A stretch of 42,135 nt of DNA from positions 1 to 42,135 of the forward strand of contig MNCI01020610.1 of NCBI GenBank assembly GCA_015680685.1, in the 5' to 3' direction. The notes below the pieces were generated by a model that saw nothing but the letters and a program-made list of their open reading frames with translations, searched no databases and was not told the origin of the DNA. The DNA is from Gnetum montanum. Lineage: Eukaryota > Streptophyta > Gnetopsida > Gnetales > Gnetaceae. The translations under genes and the position numbers were made by a program. Shown in pieces: positions 21,501-34,274 of the stretch (position 1 is its first letter; each line of letters opens with the position of its first letter).

Positions 21501-23740
21501 CTTATCTCTTAAGGATAGTTACACTTTGGCTAAGTTGTGATTATGGCTAATTTAATTGATTCAATTGTCATTTATTTATGTATTTTTATTAATAAATCAT
21601 CCCGAAGTTTGTTGGAAGGGTTAATTTGTGAAAAAGTTGATGTTTATATATGGTTAAGATTATTAACCCTTTGGGGAGTTAGGAAAATTTCCAAAAAAGT
21701 TTCATTAATTTTTCATCAAAAACCTTAAGGTTTGTGATCCCCACGATAAAGATCTTACCTCTGGTAAGCACAAGATCAAAAAATGGAATAATTTGAACAA
21801 ATAGTTGGGAAGTTATGAGCTTTGGAAGGTTTTGGACTATGAAAAATTTCAAAAACTCCCCTTGTGTTATGAGCAAATGGCAAAAAATTGCAAAGTGTCC
21901 AATGGTATATATAGGGTTTTTATGCTGCGTCGATGAGGCCTAGTCGATTGGGCCTGTGGATGTGTTGATGGGGCCTCAATGATGTAACCGTTAACCATCG
22001 TAGTCAAACTTTGACCTTAGTCAAACATGCAAAATATGAAAAGTTTTTGAGTAAAACTGGTATCAAATGAAAGCTTAGAAGACCAAGAATAGTATGAAAA
22101 CATGAGAAGAGGGTGTTAAAGCTCATAAATTTGGGAAGAAAGGAGAAAAATTAATTTAATGGATGAATGAAATGAAAGATTAAGGAGCACTGAGCAGTAT
22201 ACACAAAGGAAAATGCAAAAGATAGGATTATAGTGATTTCATAGGTAAGGAACCTTAACTAACTAAGCGAAGAGCTATGCAAGTGGGTCCTCCCCATAGC
22301 AGGCTTATGCCCTTTTTAATTTGTATAACCTCAACGAAGGAGTCCATGGGCCCCATAGTTGATTTAATGATCATGAAAAGTTAAGGACCAACTTGAAAGA
22401 ATCTACTCAAGAATCCCAACACATCAAACCAAGACATAGAGCATAACATAGAACCCGGTAGTGAGGTGAGTTATGACAGCATGGATGGATGATAGAGAAG
22501 GTGGAATGGAGTTCCAAATTGAGATCATAAGAAGTGCCTTGTGAAATTTGTGTTTAAAATGACTCTAGAAGATCCATCCATAGTCCAGACCAAAACTAGC
22601 TTCTTCCAGTGACTTTGCATCATCACTCCAAGACCTATCCATCCACTCGAGACACAAGAATGCTTCCACAAAATAACCACCATTTCACAAAGAGAAGAAA
22701 AGAGAAGTAGGAAGTGAGAGAGAGGGTCTTAGTTAGAGGGGACCTTCAGGCATAGGTGCATGTCATTCAAGTCCCATAATCAATGCTTATAGCCCGTTTA
22801 TTTGTCCAAGGGGTGTGCTTTGAATTCCCATTATCATTTTTAACGTGGAAACCACACCATGCAAAGACTTATTTTTGTTGAAAGGGATGTACTTTGAATT
22901 CCCATTGTTTTTTTTTGAATGGGAACCACACCATGCAATGACTTATTTGACTTCCTATTAGTGGTTGGTATGGAATGGTAAGAAGTTCATGAAAAACACT
23001 CAAGCACTCAAGTAAGAGAAAGAGTACAAAGAGTAACGAGTCCCCTTGAAGTCACACCCTTTACAAATCTTTAAATCCTTCCTAATTCCAAAACTACTAA
23101 GGTCACTAATCAATTAAAAGCTTCTTTAATGACAAGGGACTGCAAATTCCCAGAATAAGGAAAGCCATAGAGTTCATTGGATGGGCAGATGATGTACACT
23201 CACTGCCTATTCCATGAACAATAAACAATGTCAAAGTTATTAGACATCAGAATCCAAAAATAGAAACTAGACATTGATAATCACACATTAAGCACAAAAC
23301 ATCATTAGTAAACATCAGTAGTGGGACTGTGTCCTGTGACAATAAAGCAATTTTATTAGCAAAAATAAGAAAAATAAGAAAATAAGAAAGCAAAATAAAG
23401 TAAAATATATAAGAAAGTGTAAAATAATCAAGAAGTTTCAAAGGTTCTAAAGATGGTATAAAATTGGAAAATTTTGAAAATGAAAAATTTGAAAATAAAA
23501 AATTTGTAAAAATTAAATTTGAAAATAAAAAATTTGTGAAAATTAATGTGAAAAAAAAAATTAGAAAAATCAAGGAGCCAATTTGATGGTTAGCACAGAT
23601 GACCATCTCCCCCATGACTAAGTTGGAAGGAGGAGATCCAAAAAATAGAATGTGGTTGTCCATCTGTTGAGGCGGTAGTTGGACTAACCTATCTTGGTTC
23701 AAGGAAAGGCTTCACTTGTTGGATGTTGACCAACTACTTT
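21501..23740 (-). other. Element B spacer between integrase and 3' ORF
   Basis: It is non-coding and rich in A on the plus strand, with low-complexity AAAATTTGAAAAT runs at 23440-23570. It begins just after the pol end (TCATGGGGGAGATGG in reverse complement, about 23600-23620) and matches parts of the element A spacer. No gene is seen. Confidence 0.7.
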
Positions 23741-24839
23741 TTATTCAAGTTTTTAGGTTTGTAGATTATCATGGCCCTAAAGGGAAAGGTTTGATCAATT
23801 ACATAAGGTACCTCCCACAATGTTTGGAATTTTGTCTTTTGGGGTACATGTGTGAGGTTCCAATAGAGAACCTTATCTCCTAGTTGAAGTTTTACTTTCC
23901 TGATTCTAAGGTAATGACGTTACTTGTTGAATGTCTTGTTTACCTCATTCAAGGATAGGGCCACTAATCAATTTTCATCTAGCATGTTCAAGTTGATTAA
24001 TCTTTCTTTCTATGCTAGACTTAGGTTAAGATTTAAATCATAGGCTGTTGAGAGTGTACAAAGCTCGGATTCGATTAGAAGTGTTGGAAGTTTCCTGTAC
24101 ACTAATTTGTGGGGAGAATAGCCAATAGGAAGTTTCCAAGTTGAAGGATAAACCCATAAAGCATTGTTAAGCTTAGTACTCTAGTCCTTCCTATATTTGC
24201 TAGTGGTTCGCGTTAGTATTTTTGTAATATCCCGATTGGTTACCTCTACTTAACCATTGGCTTGGGGTGGTAAGGTGTTGTTAATTTATGTTCTACCCCC
24301 AAGCGTTGCATTAATTTTCTAAAGGTGGTATCTATGAAGTGAGTTTCATTATCAAAAATTAGTGAATGTGGCATCCCAAACCTATTCACAATATTTTGTT
24401 GTATAAATTTGATATTAGTGGATGATGTACAATCAGTAACAGCTACTGGTTCTACCCATTTTGTGTAGTAATCAACTACTACTATAATATATGCCTTCTT
24501 GTTGGACATGGGTGTGATGGGATCCATGAAGTCAATGCCCCATATGTTGAAAGGTTCCAGTGGCTGAATCCATTGTTGAGGACCTTCCATGCACATGGTC
24601 ATCCCCTTGTCTTGTTGATAATGTTCATGAGACTTGACGAACTGGGGGGCATCCCTAAAGATTATAGGCCAATAGTATCCTGCCATCAGGATTTTTATGG
24701 CCATGCATCTCCCTACATAGTGGCACGCACAAGGCCCTTCGTGAGCATATTGGAGAACGTGTAATTGATCTTTGTTAAGGACACACCAATAGATTAGGCC
24801 ATCAACACACACTTTATAAAGATGTCTATTGATTTCCAT
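23741..24839 (-). pseudogene. Element B integrase (decayed)
   Basis: Integrase inserts the DNA copy. The N-terminal zinc finger region (AHEGPCACHYVGRCMAIK to FVKSHEHYQQDKG) keeps its histidines, but the two cysteines read His and Tyr. The core keeps IWGIDFMDPI (first catalytic Asp), VVDYYTKWVE and LIFDNETHF (second Asp). The region of the third acidic residue (about 24240) lies past a 1 nt frameshift in EVTNRDI. Further on, LNNALWVYPSTWKLPIGYSP and a GDKVLYWNL-like C-terminal segment follow, ending near the pol end at about 23600. A TAG replaces a tryptophan in the conserved DWS motif. Confidence 0.85.
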
Positions 24840-24999
24840 GAAGTATTTAGCTCAATGAAGAAATTATTGCTTCTTACTAAAATCCAAGTCTTGTGGCATC
24901 TTTTGAGTGAGAAGATAGGTGAGGATGCCATTATACCATGTTTTTTTTTGCAATTTTTTGTTCACTTATTGCTCCTGTAAAGAGGAGTTTGTTTGGAAA

Positions 25000-26261
25000 C
25001 TAATTAGAGAGCAAGCTCTCCTCCTCTTTATTATCCCATCTTAAGTGAGAGAGGTGGTCAGCAACCACATTCTTGATCCCTTTTTGATCTACCATAGTGA
25101 GATCGAATTCTTGCAAGATCACAAGCCACCATATGACATGAGGACTCACCATTGGCTTGTTCATGAGGAAGCATATTACACTATGGTTCGTATGCACAAA
25201 TACTTTTTAACCAAGCACATAGTACCTAAACTTTTCTAGCGCGTACACCATTGCCATTAGTTCTTTCTCCATGGTGGTGTAGTGTAACTGTGCTTCAACA
25301 ATGATTCGGCTCATGTACTGGATACAGTATGGATGTTTCTTATCGTCCATCTACATGAGCACTACTCCCAAGGCATAGTTAGATGCATTTTTCTTGATAT
25401 GGAAGGGTCTAGACCAGTTTGGTGCTCATAGGATTGGTGTTTCTATGAGTTTCTTCTTTAATTGTTGGAATGCATGTTCACATTCCTTGGTCGAGATGAA
25501 AGGTGCATCTTTCTTAGTAATCTCTACCAACGGCTTTGCAATCTTAGAGAAATTCTCAATAAATTGTCAGTAGTAGCCAATGTGTCCAAGGAATGACCGA
25601 ACATCTTTAACAATCTTTGGTTGGCATGTTATTCCTTGGATGAACCTTATTTTTTTTGGGTCTAACTCAATCCCTTTTTGCAAAATTTGATTTTCTAGCA
25701 CAATGCCTTCTTGGACCATAAGATGGCTCTTTTACCAGTTGAGTTGTAGGTTTGTCTCTACACATCTTTTTAATACTTGCTTAAGTTGGTCCAAGGCTTG
25801 CTCAAATGTAGCTCCATAGGTAGAAAAGTCATCCATGAAGACTTCAACACCACTACCAATTTGTTGTTGAAAGATACTAAGGACCAATTGTTGAAAGGTT
25901 GTAGGGGCATTGCATAGACCAAATGGCATCTTACAATATGCAAAAGTTCCCCAGGGACTCATGAATGTTGTCTTGGGTTGATCTTCTGATGCAATGTGGA
26001 TTTGGTTATAGCCACTATAACTATCCAAGAAACTATAATAACAATGCCCAGATATAGTGTCTGCACTTGATCTACAAATGGCAAAGGAAAGTGATCTTTA
26101 AATGTTGTCATATTCAACAACCTAAAGTTAATACAAACCCGCAATTTGCCATCCTTCTTTGGTACAATTACAAGTGGGCTAACCCACTCACTATCCATGA
26201 TGGGATAGATGAACCCCCCTTTAAGGAGTTTCTTAATTTCCTCTTTGATGATTTGCTTCAA
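25000..26261 (-). pseudogene. Element B reverse transcriptase and RNase H (decayed)
   Basis: RT copies the RNA and RNase H removes it. The RT reads WVSPLVIVPKKDGKLRVCIN, then FPLPFVDQV, MDSYSGYNQIHIASEDQPKT, MPFGLCNAPTTFQQ and VFMDDFSTYG, in which the YxDD active site is FMDD. A frameshift near 26000 separates the two RT halves. RNase H follows; its end is seen as VHTNHSVI-type sequence and VADHLSHL at about 25200-25030. The C-terminal half has several stops. The same RT type and the primer site place it in Ty3/gypsy. Confidence 0.88.
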
Positions 26262-26879
26262 TTTGGGATTCAGCTGCCTCTACGGCTGCCGTCTAGGCTT
26301 CATGGCTAGGTCGGTGCAGATGCGATGCTAGCATGTCCTTAAATAAATTTCTATTAGCTCTGAATATGACCAAGAAAATGTTTTTTATCATTTATTCACC
26401 ACCTTTAACAACTTTTCTTTTTATTCAAGAGCAAGTTTGGCATTAATTATGACCAGTTTACCATTCTTTAAAAATCCATACTCCATTTTGACTGGTAAAG
26501 TTTTTAGTTCTAAGGGCTTCTGCTTGAAGTGATTAGGGATTTCCAACTCTCCCCAATAGGTATCTTCATCTTCATCAGTGAGTTGGGAATGAACTTATTC
26601 AATTTTTTCTATTCCTTCAACATATGCACATGTTAGGCTCTCAGTTGGCTCCATGCATATTGTGTTGCTATCTGAATCAACTATCAGCCACTAGGTGCCC
26701 TCTTGTTTTGTGGCTACTACATACAGACACCTTTGAATATTGATCTCTTATGCACACTGATTGCATGTTTTAATGTATGTACTCTTGATTAACCAAATAT
26801 TTTGCATCCATTTTCATTGTACGTGATACATGGAATATGCTTCTTCTTAATTTTTCCTAGCTAATTTTCCTTAGATATT

Positions 26880-27200
26880 TCTAAAGATAGGTCCCTTATA
26901 TCCATTCTTGTGTCGACCGTGGTTAACCAAGCTCTTCCCATGATGATGGGGAAGTCATTTTTGCAGTTGTTCATCTTGATTACTAGAAAATCAGCAAGAT
27001 AGGACCACCTACAAATCATGGTCACAATGTCCTCTACTAATCTTGGAGGGACAGTAATTGACTAATCTACTAATTCTAGATGAATGTTGCTCTTCTTAAG
27101 AGGTGGTAGGTTTCAGGCCTTGTACATGTCATGGGAGATGAGATTAATTCCAAAACCAGAGTCAAGAAGAGCCTTGCATGGCTCTTGTTCAACAATCTGT
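26880..27200 (-). pseudogene. Element B aspartic protease (decayed)
   Basis: PCKALLDSGFGINLISHDMY (about 27190-27120) holds the catalytic DSG; DFPIIMGRAWLTTVDTRMDI (about 26960-26900) is the C-terminal flap region. Both closely match the protease of element A (DSGSGVNLIS and FPIIMGRAWL). Stops lie between the two motifs. Confidence 0.85.
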
Positions 27201-27299
27201 AGATAAATGAGTGGACTTCCTAGATCAGATCTTTTTGTAGGAAGATTACCAATCTTAATCTAGTTAGAAACAGCATGAGTTAGCATTATAGTTCGGATC

Positions 27300-29727
27300 C
27301 TAGGTGACACTTGGTTTGAAGGGCATTCAAAGGTATTTGATGCAGAGGATGAGGGTGTTGGACATGCAAGGCAATCAGCCGAGGTAGGTTGTGAGGGCTA
27401 GAGAGGACTGCTGGGCTGAAAGAAAGGACTTTTCCTTTATCAATTATCCAAACCACTTAGTTGAAAAACTGGTTGTGAGTGTACAACCCTTGTAGCATTT
27501 CGTTGTTGCATCTGTGGAGGAATCTCACCCTGCATAGATGGAGCAAGGGGTAACTAGGTTGAAGGTAGAGGTGTATGTGCAAAGGGATGTAGAGGATGAT
27601 ATGGGTTTTCCCCTTGAGTGGATGGTGAATGTGTTCAGTGATACTCTGGAGGGTAATAATGATGCTAGAATGATGTATGGCTTGTACAACTTCTAGGGGA
27701 GATGAGTTGCTGAACATAGTACCCATAGGGATCCGATTGCCTAAAAGGGTACGACTACCTTGGTAGTGGCATTCCCCATGATTGTGTTTGGTATCACATT
27801 TGGTATTATTCATAAGGTTGTGGAGGAGTTCCACTTGCGTAGTAAGCTTATTATTGCTAGTGGAATTGTCTTGGACTGCGTTGAGGGTAAGGCAACCATC
27901 TTGGAGGTTGCCTATGTGCTAGGCGAGGATTCAATGTGTACACTCCAGACTCTTGTAACTATGACTCTATAGGGTAGCATCCCTTTGGATGTTCGTATTG
28001 GCAAATGTCATATTCAGTTTCATCATCAGAGTTAGACTCCACAACTTCCTCTACTGTAGCAACTTTGCCCTTACCTCTTTGGTAGGCACGTTCAGCTTCT
28101 TTTTACCTTTTACAATTATGATCACTATTTTACTCTTTGGATTCTTCAGCAATCTTTAAAGTGGCTTGAAATTTTTCATCCAAAGAGTCTCATAACTTAT
28201 CAACCTTAGCTAAAATATAAAAAATAGACTTTTGAATGGGCAAGGTCTTTCTATTTACCACTTCATCAAGTGATGACTCCTCCTCGTCACAAAATCAGAC
28301 CTCTCATTTTCTTACGAAAGGGTCCTTATTATATTCTTTAGCACTTTCCCTTTTTTGTAGCTCACCTTCTTCTTTTGCTACCTGCTCAATTAGCCTCTAG
28401 ATTTGATGAGCTCTCATTTCAAATAATCTTCCCTAGGCATACACCCCAAGGGTTCTTCTTGTTTCTACTCTAAGCCCATCTATGATGTGGCAAAGTTGTT
28501 CCCTCTAAGAATAACCATGGCTAGGGCATTATTGTAGGAGTAAATAGTATCAGCCCATGGCAACATCCAAGGGTTCATGTGCTTCTTATTTATAGCCTTG
28601 GATTTGCCTTTTCAGATTAGACACTCTGGAGTACATCTAGTATTTCTCATTGAACAACTCTAACATAGTCCTCCATCTACAGATAGATTCTAGCTCTAAG
28701 GACTAGTACTAGCTTTTAGCTTCCATAATGAGTGTCCTTGGGAAAAGATTGAGTTTCTACCACTAATGCTCTATGTTTTGTAAGGCACAAACATCTCGAA
28801 AAGCTTGTAGATGTGTTTGTGGATTAGAGTTATATCCCCCTTTAAATCTTGAGATATTGTTCATGTCTAGGTGCTTCATCTGACTATCCTTCATATGCCT
28901 AGTTGGGATTTTTACTACCATCACAATGTTGAGCATACTTCAAGTCGCCAATAAAAATTCATCATCATTGCTACATTTATGATGTTGATGTTGGTTTCAA
29001 CCACCCCTTTGGTTTTGGTGGTCTTCACGATCATTGTTATGTCGCTGATCATCTTCATCATGGTTGTTTTGATGGTGGCTTCTATAAGAATCATCAGATG
29101 AAGAGGATGAAGAGGAAGGTAGACCACCACCACCACCGCAGTTTCCACCATCACTCTTACGCTTATTATGATCACCATCCTTAGATCCCTCGTTGTTTTG
29201 ATGTTTACCCAAGTCCCTACCTTGGCTGTCACTTTTTCTTGAACCCGGTTTATGAATAGTCAATCGCAAGGTCAAGTTCACACCCTTGTCATCAGTAGCA
29301 AGGGGTAGAGAATCTTCATGTTGAGAACCTTCAATAGGAGGATCCTCAATGTCATCTTGATTTAGTAGGAATAAGGGATTGGTGTAATGTTTTCCCTTTG
29401 TAACTTCATGGAGTTTTTCTTGATGTTGATCTTGTTTGCATTGTGTTTTAGTGGGATAGTAGTTTCAAGTGTCATATCCATCCATAACGTATTCTTTGTG
29501 AAGATCTTCTATGTCCAACTTCTTAAGGGGCTTGAATAGCATCCTAGGCACAGATCTATCTGGGGAAAAATAATGTTTCCCTCCATATCATGCCATCGTA
29601 GTTGTTCATCCTGATGTAGGATAAAGATGAAGTTTGGCACAAACTCATCTAGATGAGTGTATGCCACCTTGCATTCTTGTGGGACTAGTGGCTTGGTATC
29701 TTCATGCTTAAGAGAAGAAGAAGACAT
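27300..29727 (-). pseudogene. Element B gag (decayed)
   Basis: The ATG at 29727 opens MSSSSLKHEDTKPLV, followed by HQDEQLRWHDMEGNIIFP, which matches element A gag. A Ser/Asp/His/Gly-rich segment (about 29280-28990) precedes the capsid core, seen as YSRVSNL and AHEPLDVAMG near 28640-28550. A Pro/His/Ser-rich tail (about 27830-27460) leads to the protease. Many stops and frame changes are present. No CCHC zinc knuckle was found here either. Confidence 0.82.
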
Positions 29728-29862
29728 TTTATAAAAAAAAAAAAAATTGTTAGTGTGCTTTTATAATTCTATGTATAGTGGGAATGATATTGACCTTGAG
29801 GTTCATATAACAATATTAATGGTATTCACTTAGACCTAAAGAGCACATGTTCTACAAAAAAC

Positions 29863-29882
29863 GTCCCTAGTAATGGTGCCAA
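29863..29882 (-). other. Primer binding site of element B
   Basis: On the minus strand TTGGCACCATTACTAGGGAC follows the 5' LTR end directly. It is a diverged form of the tRNA-Asp-type site seen in element A. Confidence 0.8.
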
Positions 29883-30792
29883 TGATGAGCGATGAGGTAC
29901 CCCTACATCCAACCATATGAATCATAAAGCGTTCACATGCAATTCGGTTGAATTCCATGGACTTTATCATTTCCAGTGCATTGGTCCTTTAAGAAGTGAA
30001 TCTTGCTTTAAGGTCAACCATTGTCTTTCCAATTACACTTGTGATGTTTGTTGGTATGGGTAAGTGTAACTGAGGCATTCAATTTTTATCATTTTGTGTT
30101 TTATAGTTTGGTGCTCCAATGTAGATAAAAGGAATTTGATTAACTAATCTAAATTAACTAATTAAGTAGCATTTAACTAATCCTAATATAAGCATTCGAT
30201 CCCACCTTTCGTACATGTCCTAAACCCACGTAATTGCTGCTGGGCAACCAAGTGCTACACTACTGGGCGTACTAGGCAATAATGTTGTTGGGATTACTAA
30301 GTGAATACGTGTTACGCTCACAGTGGTCATACTTATGTGCATAATCTATTTGGCTTAACTAGTTCATTAACATAATAATTGGAAAATAATTAATAACTAA
30401 TTGAAAACATTTAATAAATAACTAAAAACATTAAATGCATAAATGAAATAGCTAATCTATCCAAAGTGTTGCAAGGTTTATTAGAAAGCTCATCTTTATT
30501 GCTGCACAAACTATCATGCTTAGGTACAACAATGCTCAAATAAAGATCCGTACACTCAATGACTCCTGCTATGGGCACTCGAGGAAAAAATTCTAACTTT
30601 CAAATGGAAAGATTGCAAGAGCTCCACTACAACTACAATCTCTACTTGCCATAAATGTGGTTGCAAGTGCATATTTATAGCTAACTACAGGTACTACATC
30701 AACGGGGCCACATCGATGCATGATATGAGCCCAAACGACGAGGCCGCATGGACAAGGTTTTATCGATGCAACCGACAGAGCATGACTCATCA
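29883..30792 (-). repeat. 5' LTR of element B
   Basis: A 910 bp LTR, TGATGAGCGATGAGGTACCC to GACTCATCA on the plus strand. It aligns with 9773-10694 and is followed by CTTAG (30793-30797). Many differences between the two LTRs are C/T or G/A, so the insertion is old. Confidence 0.93.
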
Positions 30793-30797
30793 CTTAG

Positions 30798-31610
30798 AAA
30801 TATTGCATAGGAAGTTATCTTAGCAATCTTGCAATAGCAATTAATTACTTTCACTTAGGGATCCAAAAATATACTTTGTATAGATCCAAAGCTGGTTCAA
30901 CATAACATCATCTTAAAAGAAAGTTATAAACTTGTTAAACAAAAGGTTAGGAAAATTCATCATGCTATAGCTCTTGCTATATAAAAAAAGAGATTACTAA
31001 GCTTTATAATGTTGGATTCATTCACCCCATCGACTACTTCAATTAGGTTTCTAACATGGTTGTAGTTCACAAAAAGAATAATGACATCCATATATGCATC
31101 CATATAAGGATGACTTTTCTTTATCAAACATTCATAAACTCATAGACTCTATAGCTGGGCATGCTCTTTTATCCTTTATGGATGGGTTTTTTGGTTACAA
31201 CCAAATCCAAATAAATCCAAAGCACCAACCATATACCACATTTAAGACTCATTGAGGAACATTTTGCTACACTAAAATGTCCATTTAAATAAAAAAATAC
31301 TAGAGCTACTTATTAATGAGATATAATCATTATCTTTAATGATACAATGTTCAAAATAGTTAATGATTCTACTGACAATTTAACCATCAAATCTGCCATT
31401 GTAATTGATCACGCTTCTGACTTAGACCATGTTCTAACTCATTGTAACAAGTTTAACCTTTGTCTTAATCCCAATAAATGCATTTTTGGGGTCCTCATGA
31501 GAAAGATGTTAGGTTACCTTATTTCTCAAAATAGTATAACTATTGACCTTGATAAGGTTAAAGCTATTCTAGATCTTGCACCTCCTAGAAATATTTGAGA
31601 TATGTGTATT
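30798..31610 (+). pseudogene. Older Ty3/gypsy reverse transcriptase relic
   Basis: Successive frames on the plus strand spell the RT motifs of a different gypsy element. LVQHNIIL (about 30890), GFIHPIDYFN (about 31015), NMVVVHKKNNDIHICI, LSFMDGFFGYNQIQI and an intact stretch at 31347-31598 with NLCLNPNKCIFGV and KMLGYLISQNSITIDLDKVK are visible. Sequence order and spacing are those of a gypsy RT; the YxDD box is degraded (DSTDNL at its place). The element B insertion (CTTAG) lies at its left edge, and DEQKTLQLVALL left of B (about 9710) may be its upstream part. Confidence 0.8.
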
Positions 31611-31639
31611 TACAAGTTCATCTTTGATGAATCATATTT

Positions 31640-32476
31640 TGATAGGCCCCGATATTAGATCCCTGATATGGGAGCACAAGTTGCGTTATCGGATACTTGA
31701 TATTGTGGGGTTTGTTTTCGCCTATAAATGTGCATGAACCCACCATGTATTGATAATATTTTGGTCATTTTGTAGCTACTCTTGCAATTTTATTTTGTAG
31801 TCTCAGAGAGTAGTTAGTGAGTGCTTGTAGTGTGGATTTGAGTCAGTTGTATGACATCTTATTTGAGTGGCAATGTACATGGATACATTTCATGAACAAT
31901 AATAAGATCGAGATTGACTCTTATTCATTGTAGCACTTTGACTTCAATTAACTTTACTTTTAATGCAATTTATATTCCATGTACTTAGTTAATATTTACA
32001 TTTCATGCAAGTTAATAAATTGGCGGAATGAGCGCGACCAGTTTTGAGTGTTAATGTGTGTTTGCTTGGTAGTCCTAGCAACATTATTGCTTGGTTCACC
32101 CAATAGCATAACACTCGGTAATCCCAATAGTTGATACTGGATTCAGGACATGTATGGCAAGTTGGGAACGGACTCTCATCGCTTGTAGGCTAGTTTAGCA
32201 ATTATCTTCCTATTGTTAATTAGATTAAATAATTAATTTCTCTATTATCGTTAGGAGTGACATAAAGCCATAACAACATCAACCATCATATGCCTCAGCT
32301 TGGACTAAACCATACGTGACAAAGCTACCACTAGTCCAAGTGGGAAGATAGTGTCCTACAATCAATGCTTAATGATTTAGATGCCACAACTAGTCCCATC
32401 CATAGAATTCGATCAGATTGCATGTGAATGCTTGTGATTCGTATAGTTGGACGTAGGGGATACCTGCTACTCATCA
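31640..32476 (+). repeat. LTR of a third related element (C)
   Basis: It starts TGATAGGCCCCGATATTAG and ends CTGCTACTCATCA, and has TATAAAT at 31723-31729, 83 nt from the start, as in element A (86 nt). The central part shares the AATGAGCGCGACC and GGTAATCCCAA type segments of this LTR family. The start is inferred by family comparison. Confidence 0.75.
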
Positions 32477-33460
32477 TTGGGACTATGGTTGGGGATGGTG
32501 CTAGTTATCTAGATTAGTTATATTATACATGATCGTTGTAGGAGTATTAAAGATATATATTTTTGAAAATATTAATATTTTAAGTCACACACGTTAAAAA
32601 CATTTCTTCTTCACATAGGACCAATAATGCATCGTATGATGAAAACACTCATAGAAGAAATAATAGGATATATACTAAAGAGAATTGTAGTGAACAATCT
32701 CAAGTAGGAATTTCATATGCTCATTTCGATCCTTACTACATGCAAGGACTATGTTCAACTAGTGTAGATAATCCTAGAGGAGATGGAGTAAGTCCTAGAA
32801 CAAGGAGGGCCTCAAAGCCTAGGACCTTCTCTAAACCTAAAAAAGATAGATCAAGGGACCATGGGGGATGATATAGGAGCCATGGCGATTCTCCCAGTTC
32901 CTTATCTTCCTCTTCAATGTCTACTTCTAGAGATAGAGCTCTACTATGGGGTCAAGATAAAGATAGAAATTGAACCCAAGGACAATATGAAAGACATCAA
33001 AGTGAGCATAGACAAGATCAACACGATCAGACAAACTGAAATAGAAATTGTCACCATGACATGTTTGATGCTAATGAACCCTTATTGGCTACTATGGGCA
33101 TGACACAGATTAGGGAGGTAGTTCAAATACCCCAAAGGCATCAAAGGGACAGTCGCATCAAATGGCTTAATATGAACAACATTCCTAAATTGAGGGGAGG
33201 TTATAATTCTGATGCACAACATCACTTATAAGCCTTCCATGATGTCTACGCTTTGCAAAATATTGAACATAAGTGGCAAAAGCTTAAGCTCTTCCCTAGG
33301 ACACTAATAGACAAAGTTGAAAGTTGGTGTAGATCATTGGAACATAATTCCATTCACCAATGGTCCACAATTATGGAACTTTTCAACAAAAAATACCAAA
33401 CCTATGCAAGAGTGTCAACTTGAAAAAAAAAATCTAAGGATGGAAGCAAGAAAATCATGA
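32477..33460 (+). pseudogene. Element C primer site and gag fragment
   Basis: TTGGGACTATGGTTGGGGA at 32477 is a degraded tRNA-Asp-type primer site. Gag follows. In the plus frame near 33160-33440, LRGGYNSDAQHHL, YALQNIEHKWQKLKLFPRTL and FNKKYQTYARVST match the capsid core of element A. Stops and a poly-A-like insertion near 33423 end the match. Protease and pol are missing, replaced by an LTR fragment. Confidence 0.8.
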
Positions 33461-33655
33461 ACGCTTGGTAATCTTATAACACGTAACATTTGGTAACATG
33501 GTAGCGCTATACTTATTTAGGATGTGTACTGCAAATGAGAATGGATACTTATGTTAGGATTAGTTAAATATTAGTTAGCTATTAAATTAATTTAGCAATT
33601 AAATTCATTATAGAAAGTAATTGCCACAATAAACGTGACAACTAATACAAAATGT
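33461..33655 (+). repeat. LTR fragment joined to the element C gag
   Basis: GGATACTTATGTTAGGATTAG and the ATTAGTTAGCTATT stretch match the interior of the element B LTR family in plus orientation. The gag fragment runs straight into it, so an internal deletion joined gag and 3' LTR; the far LTR end is not recognisable. Confidence 0.6.
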
Positions 33656-34274
33656 TTTTCCAAACCGGCTGAAACTTCTACACAAGCTACCACAAAATGT
33701 TATTATCACAATCTTAAAAAAATGGTCGTTCCAAGTGGCAGTATATCACATGAATGCTTTTAAAGTAAAACTGTAGCTTTTTCTTTTAACTTTAATGAAA
33801 TGCCGAAATGCCGAGTCTTAGAATCCCTTACGAAATAACAGCTAGTGTTGCTTATTAGAATCAAACGTTGGGTTAGGAAACCCAAGATCCTCATGCTTTT
33901 TGAAACACATCAAATAAACAATTTTTTTTTCTGCACATGCCCAAATTATCAATTTTTATGTACGATGGAGAAGCATTATTACCGAACAGCGATGCCGTTC
34001 CGCATTATACCAAACATTTGAAGGAGAAGCTAATTTCTATGTGTTAATATTCTCATGTGTTCAGCAAATCTTGGATAACGTCATTTTGGGTATGCTTTTT
34101 CAAACAGATAAAATAAACAATTTTATTTTTCTGCAAACGCTTAAATTATCAATTTTCGTGTATGATGGAGAAGCATTATTACCAGAGAGGCATTTTATGC
34201 AGGGCCAATTTTTCTGCGCTATTATTCTCATGTGCTCAATGAATCTTGGGTAACGTTGTATTGGATTAGAGTCC
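33656..34274. repeat. Intergenic DNA with a 199 bp tandem duplication
   Basis: Units 33893-34091 and 34092 to about 34257 share ATGCTTTTT, ATAAACAATTTT and ATGGAGAAGCATTATTACC. They are moderately diverged. No gene is seen. Confidence 0.8.

Larger units (their letters stand above)
9773..30792 (-). mobile_element. Element B: Athila/Tat-like Ty3/gypsy LTR retrotransposon, decayed, with nested element A
   Basis: Two LTRs of 922 and 910 bp flank a minus-strand interior and are bounded by the CTTAG duplication. In transcription order the interior holds a tRNA-Asp-type primer site, gag, protease, RT, RNase H, integrase, a long spacer, a 3' ORF and a polypurine tract. Without the nested element A the length is about 13.4 kb. 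The size, the primer site and an extra ORF after integrase fit the Athila-like group; the lineage assignment is an inference from these features. All reading frames carry stops, so the copy is inactive. Confidence 0.93.
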
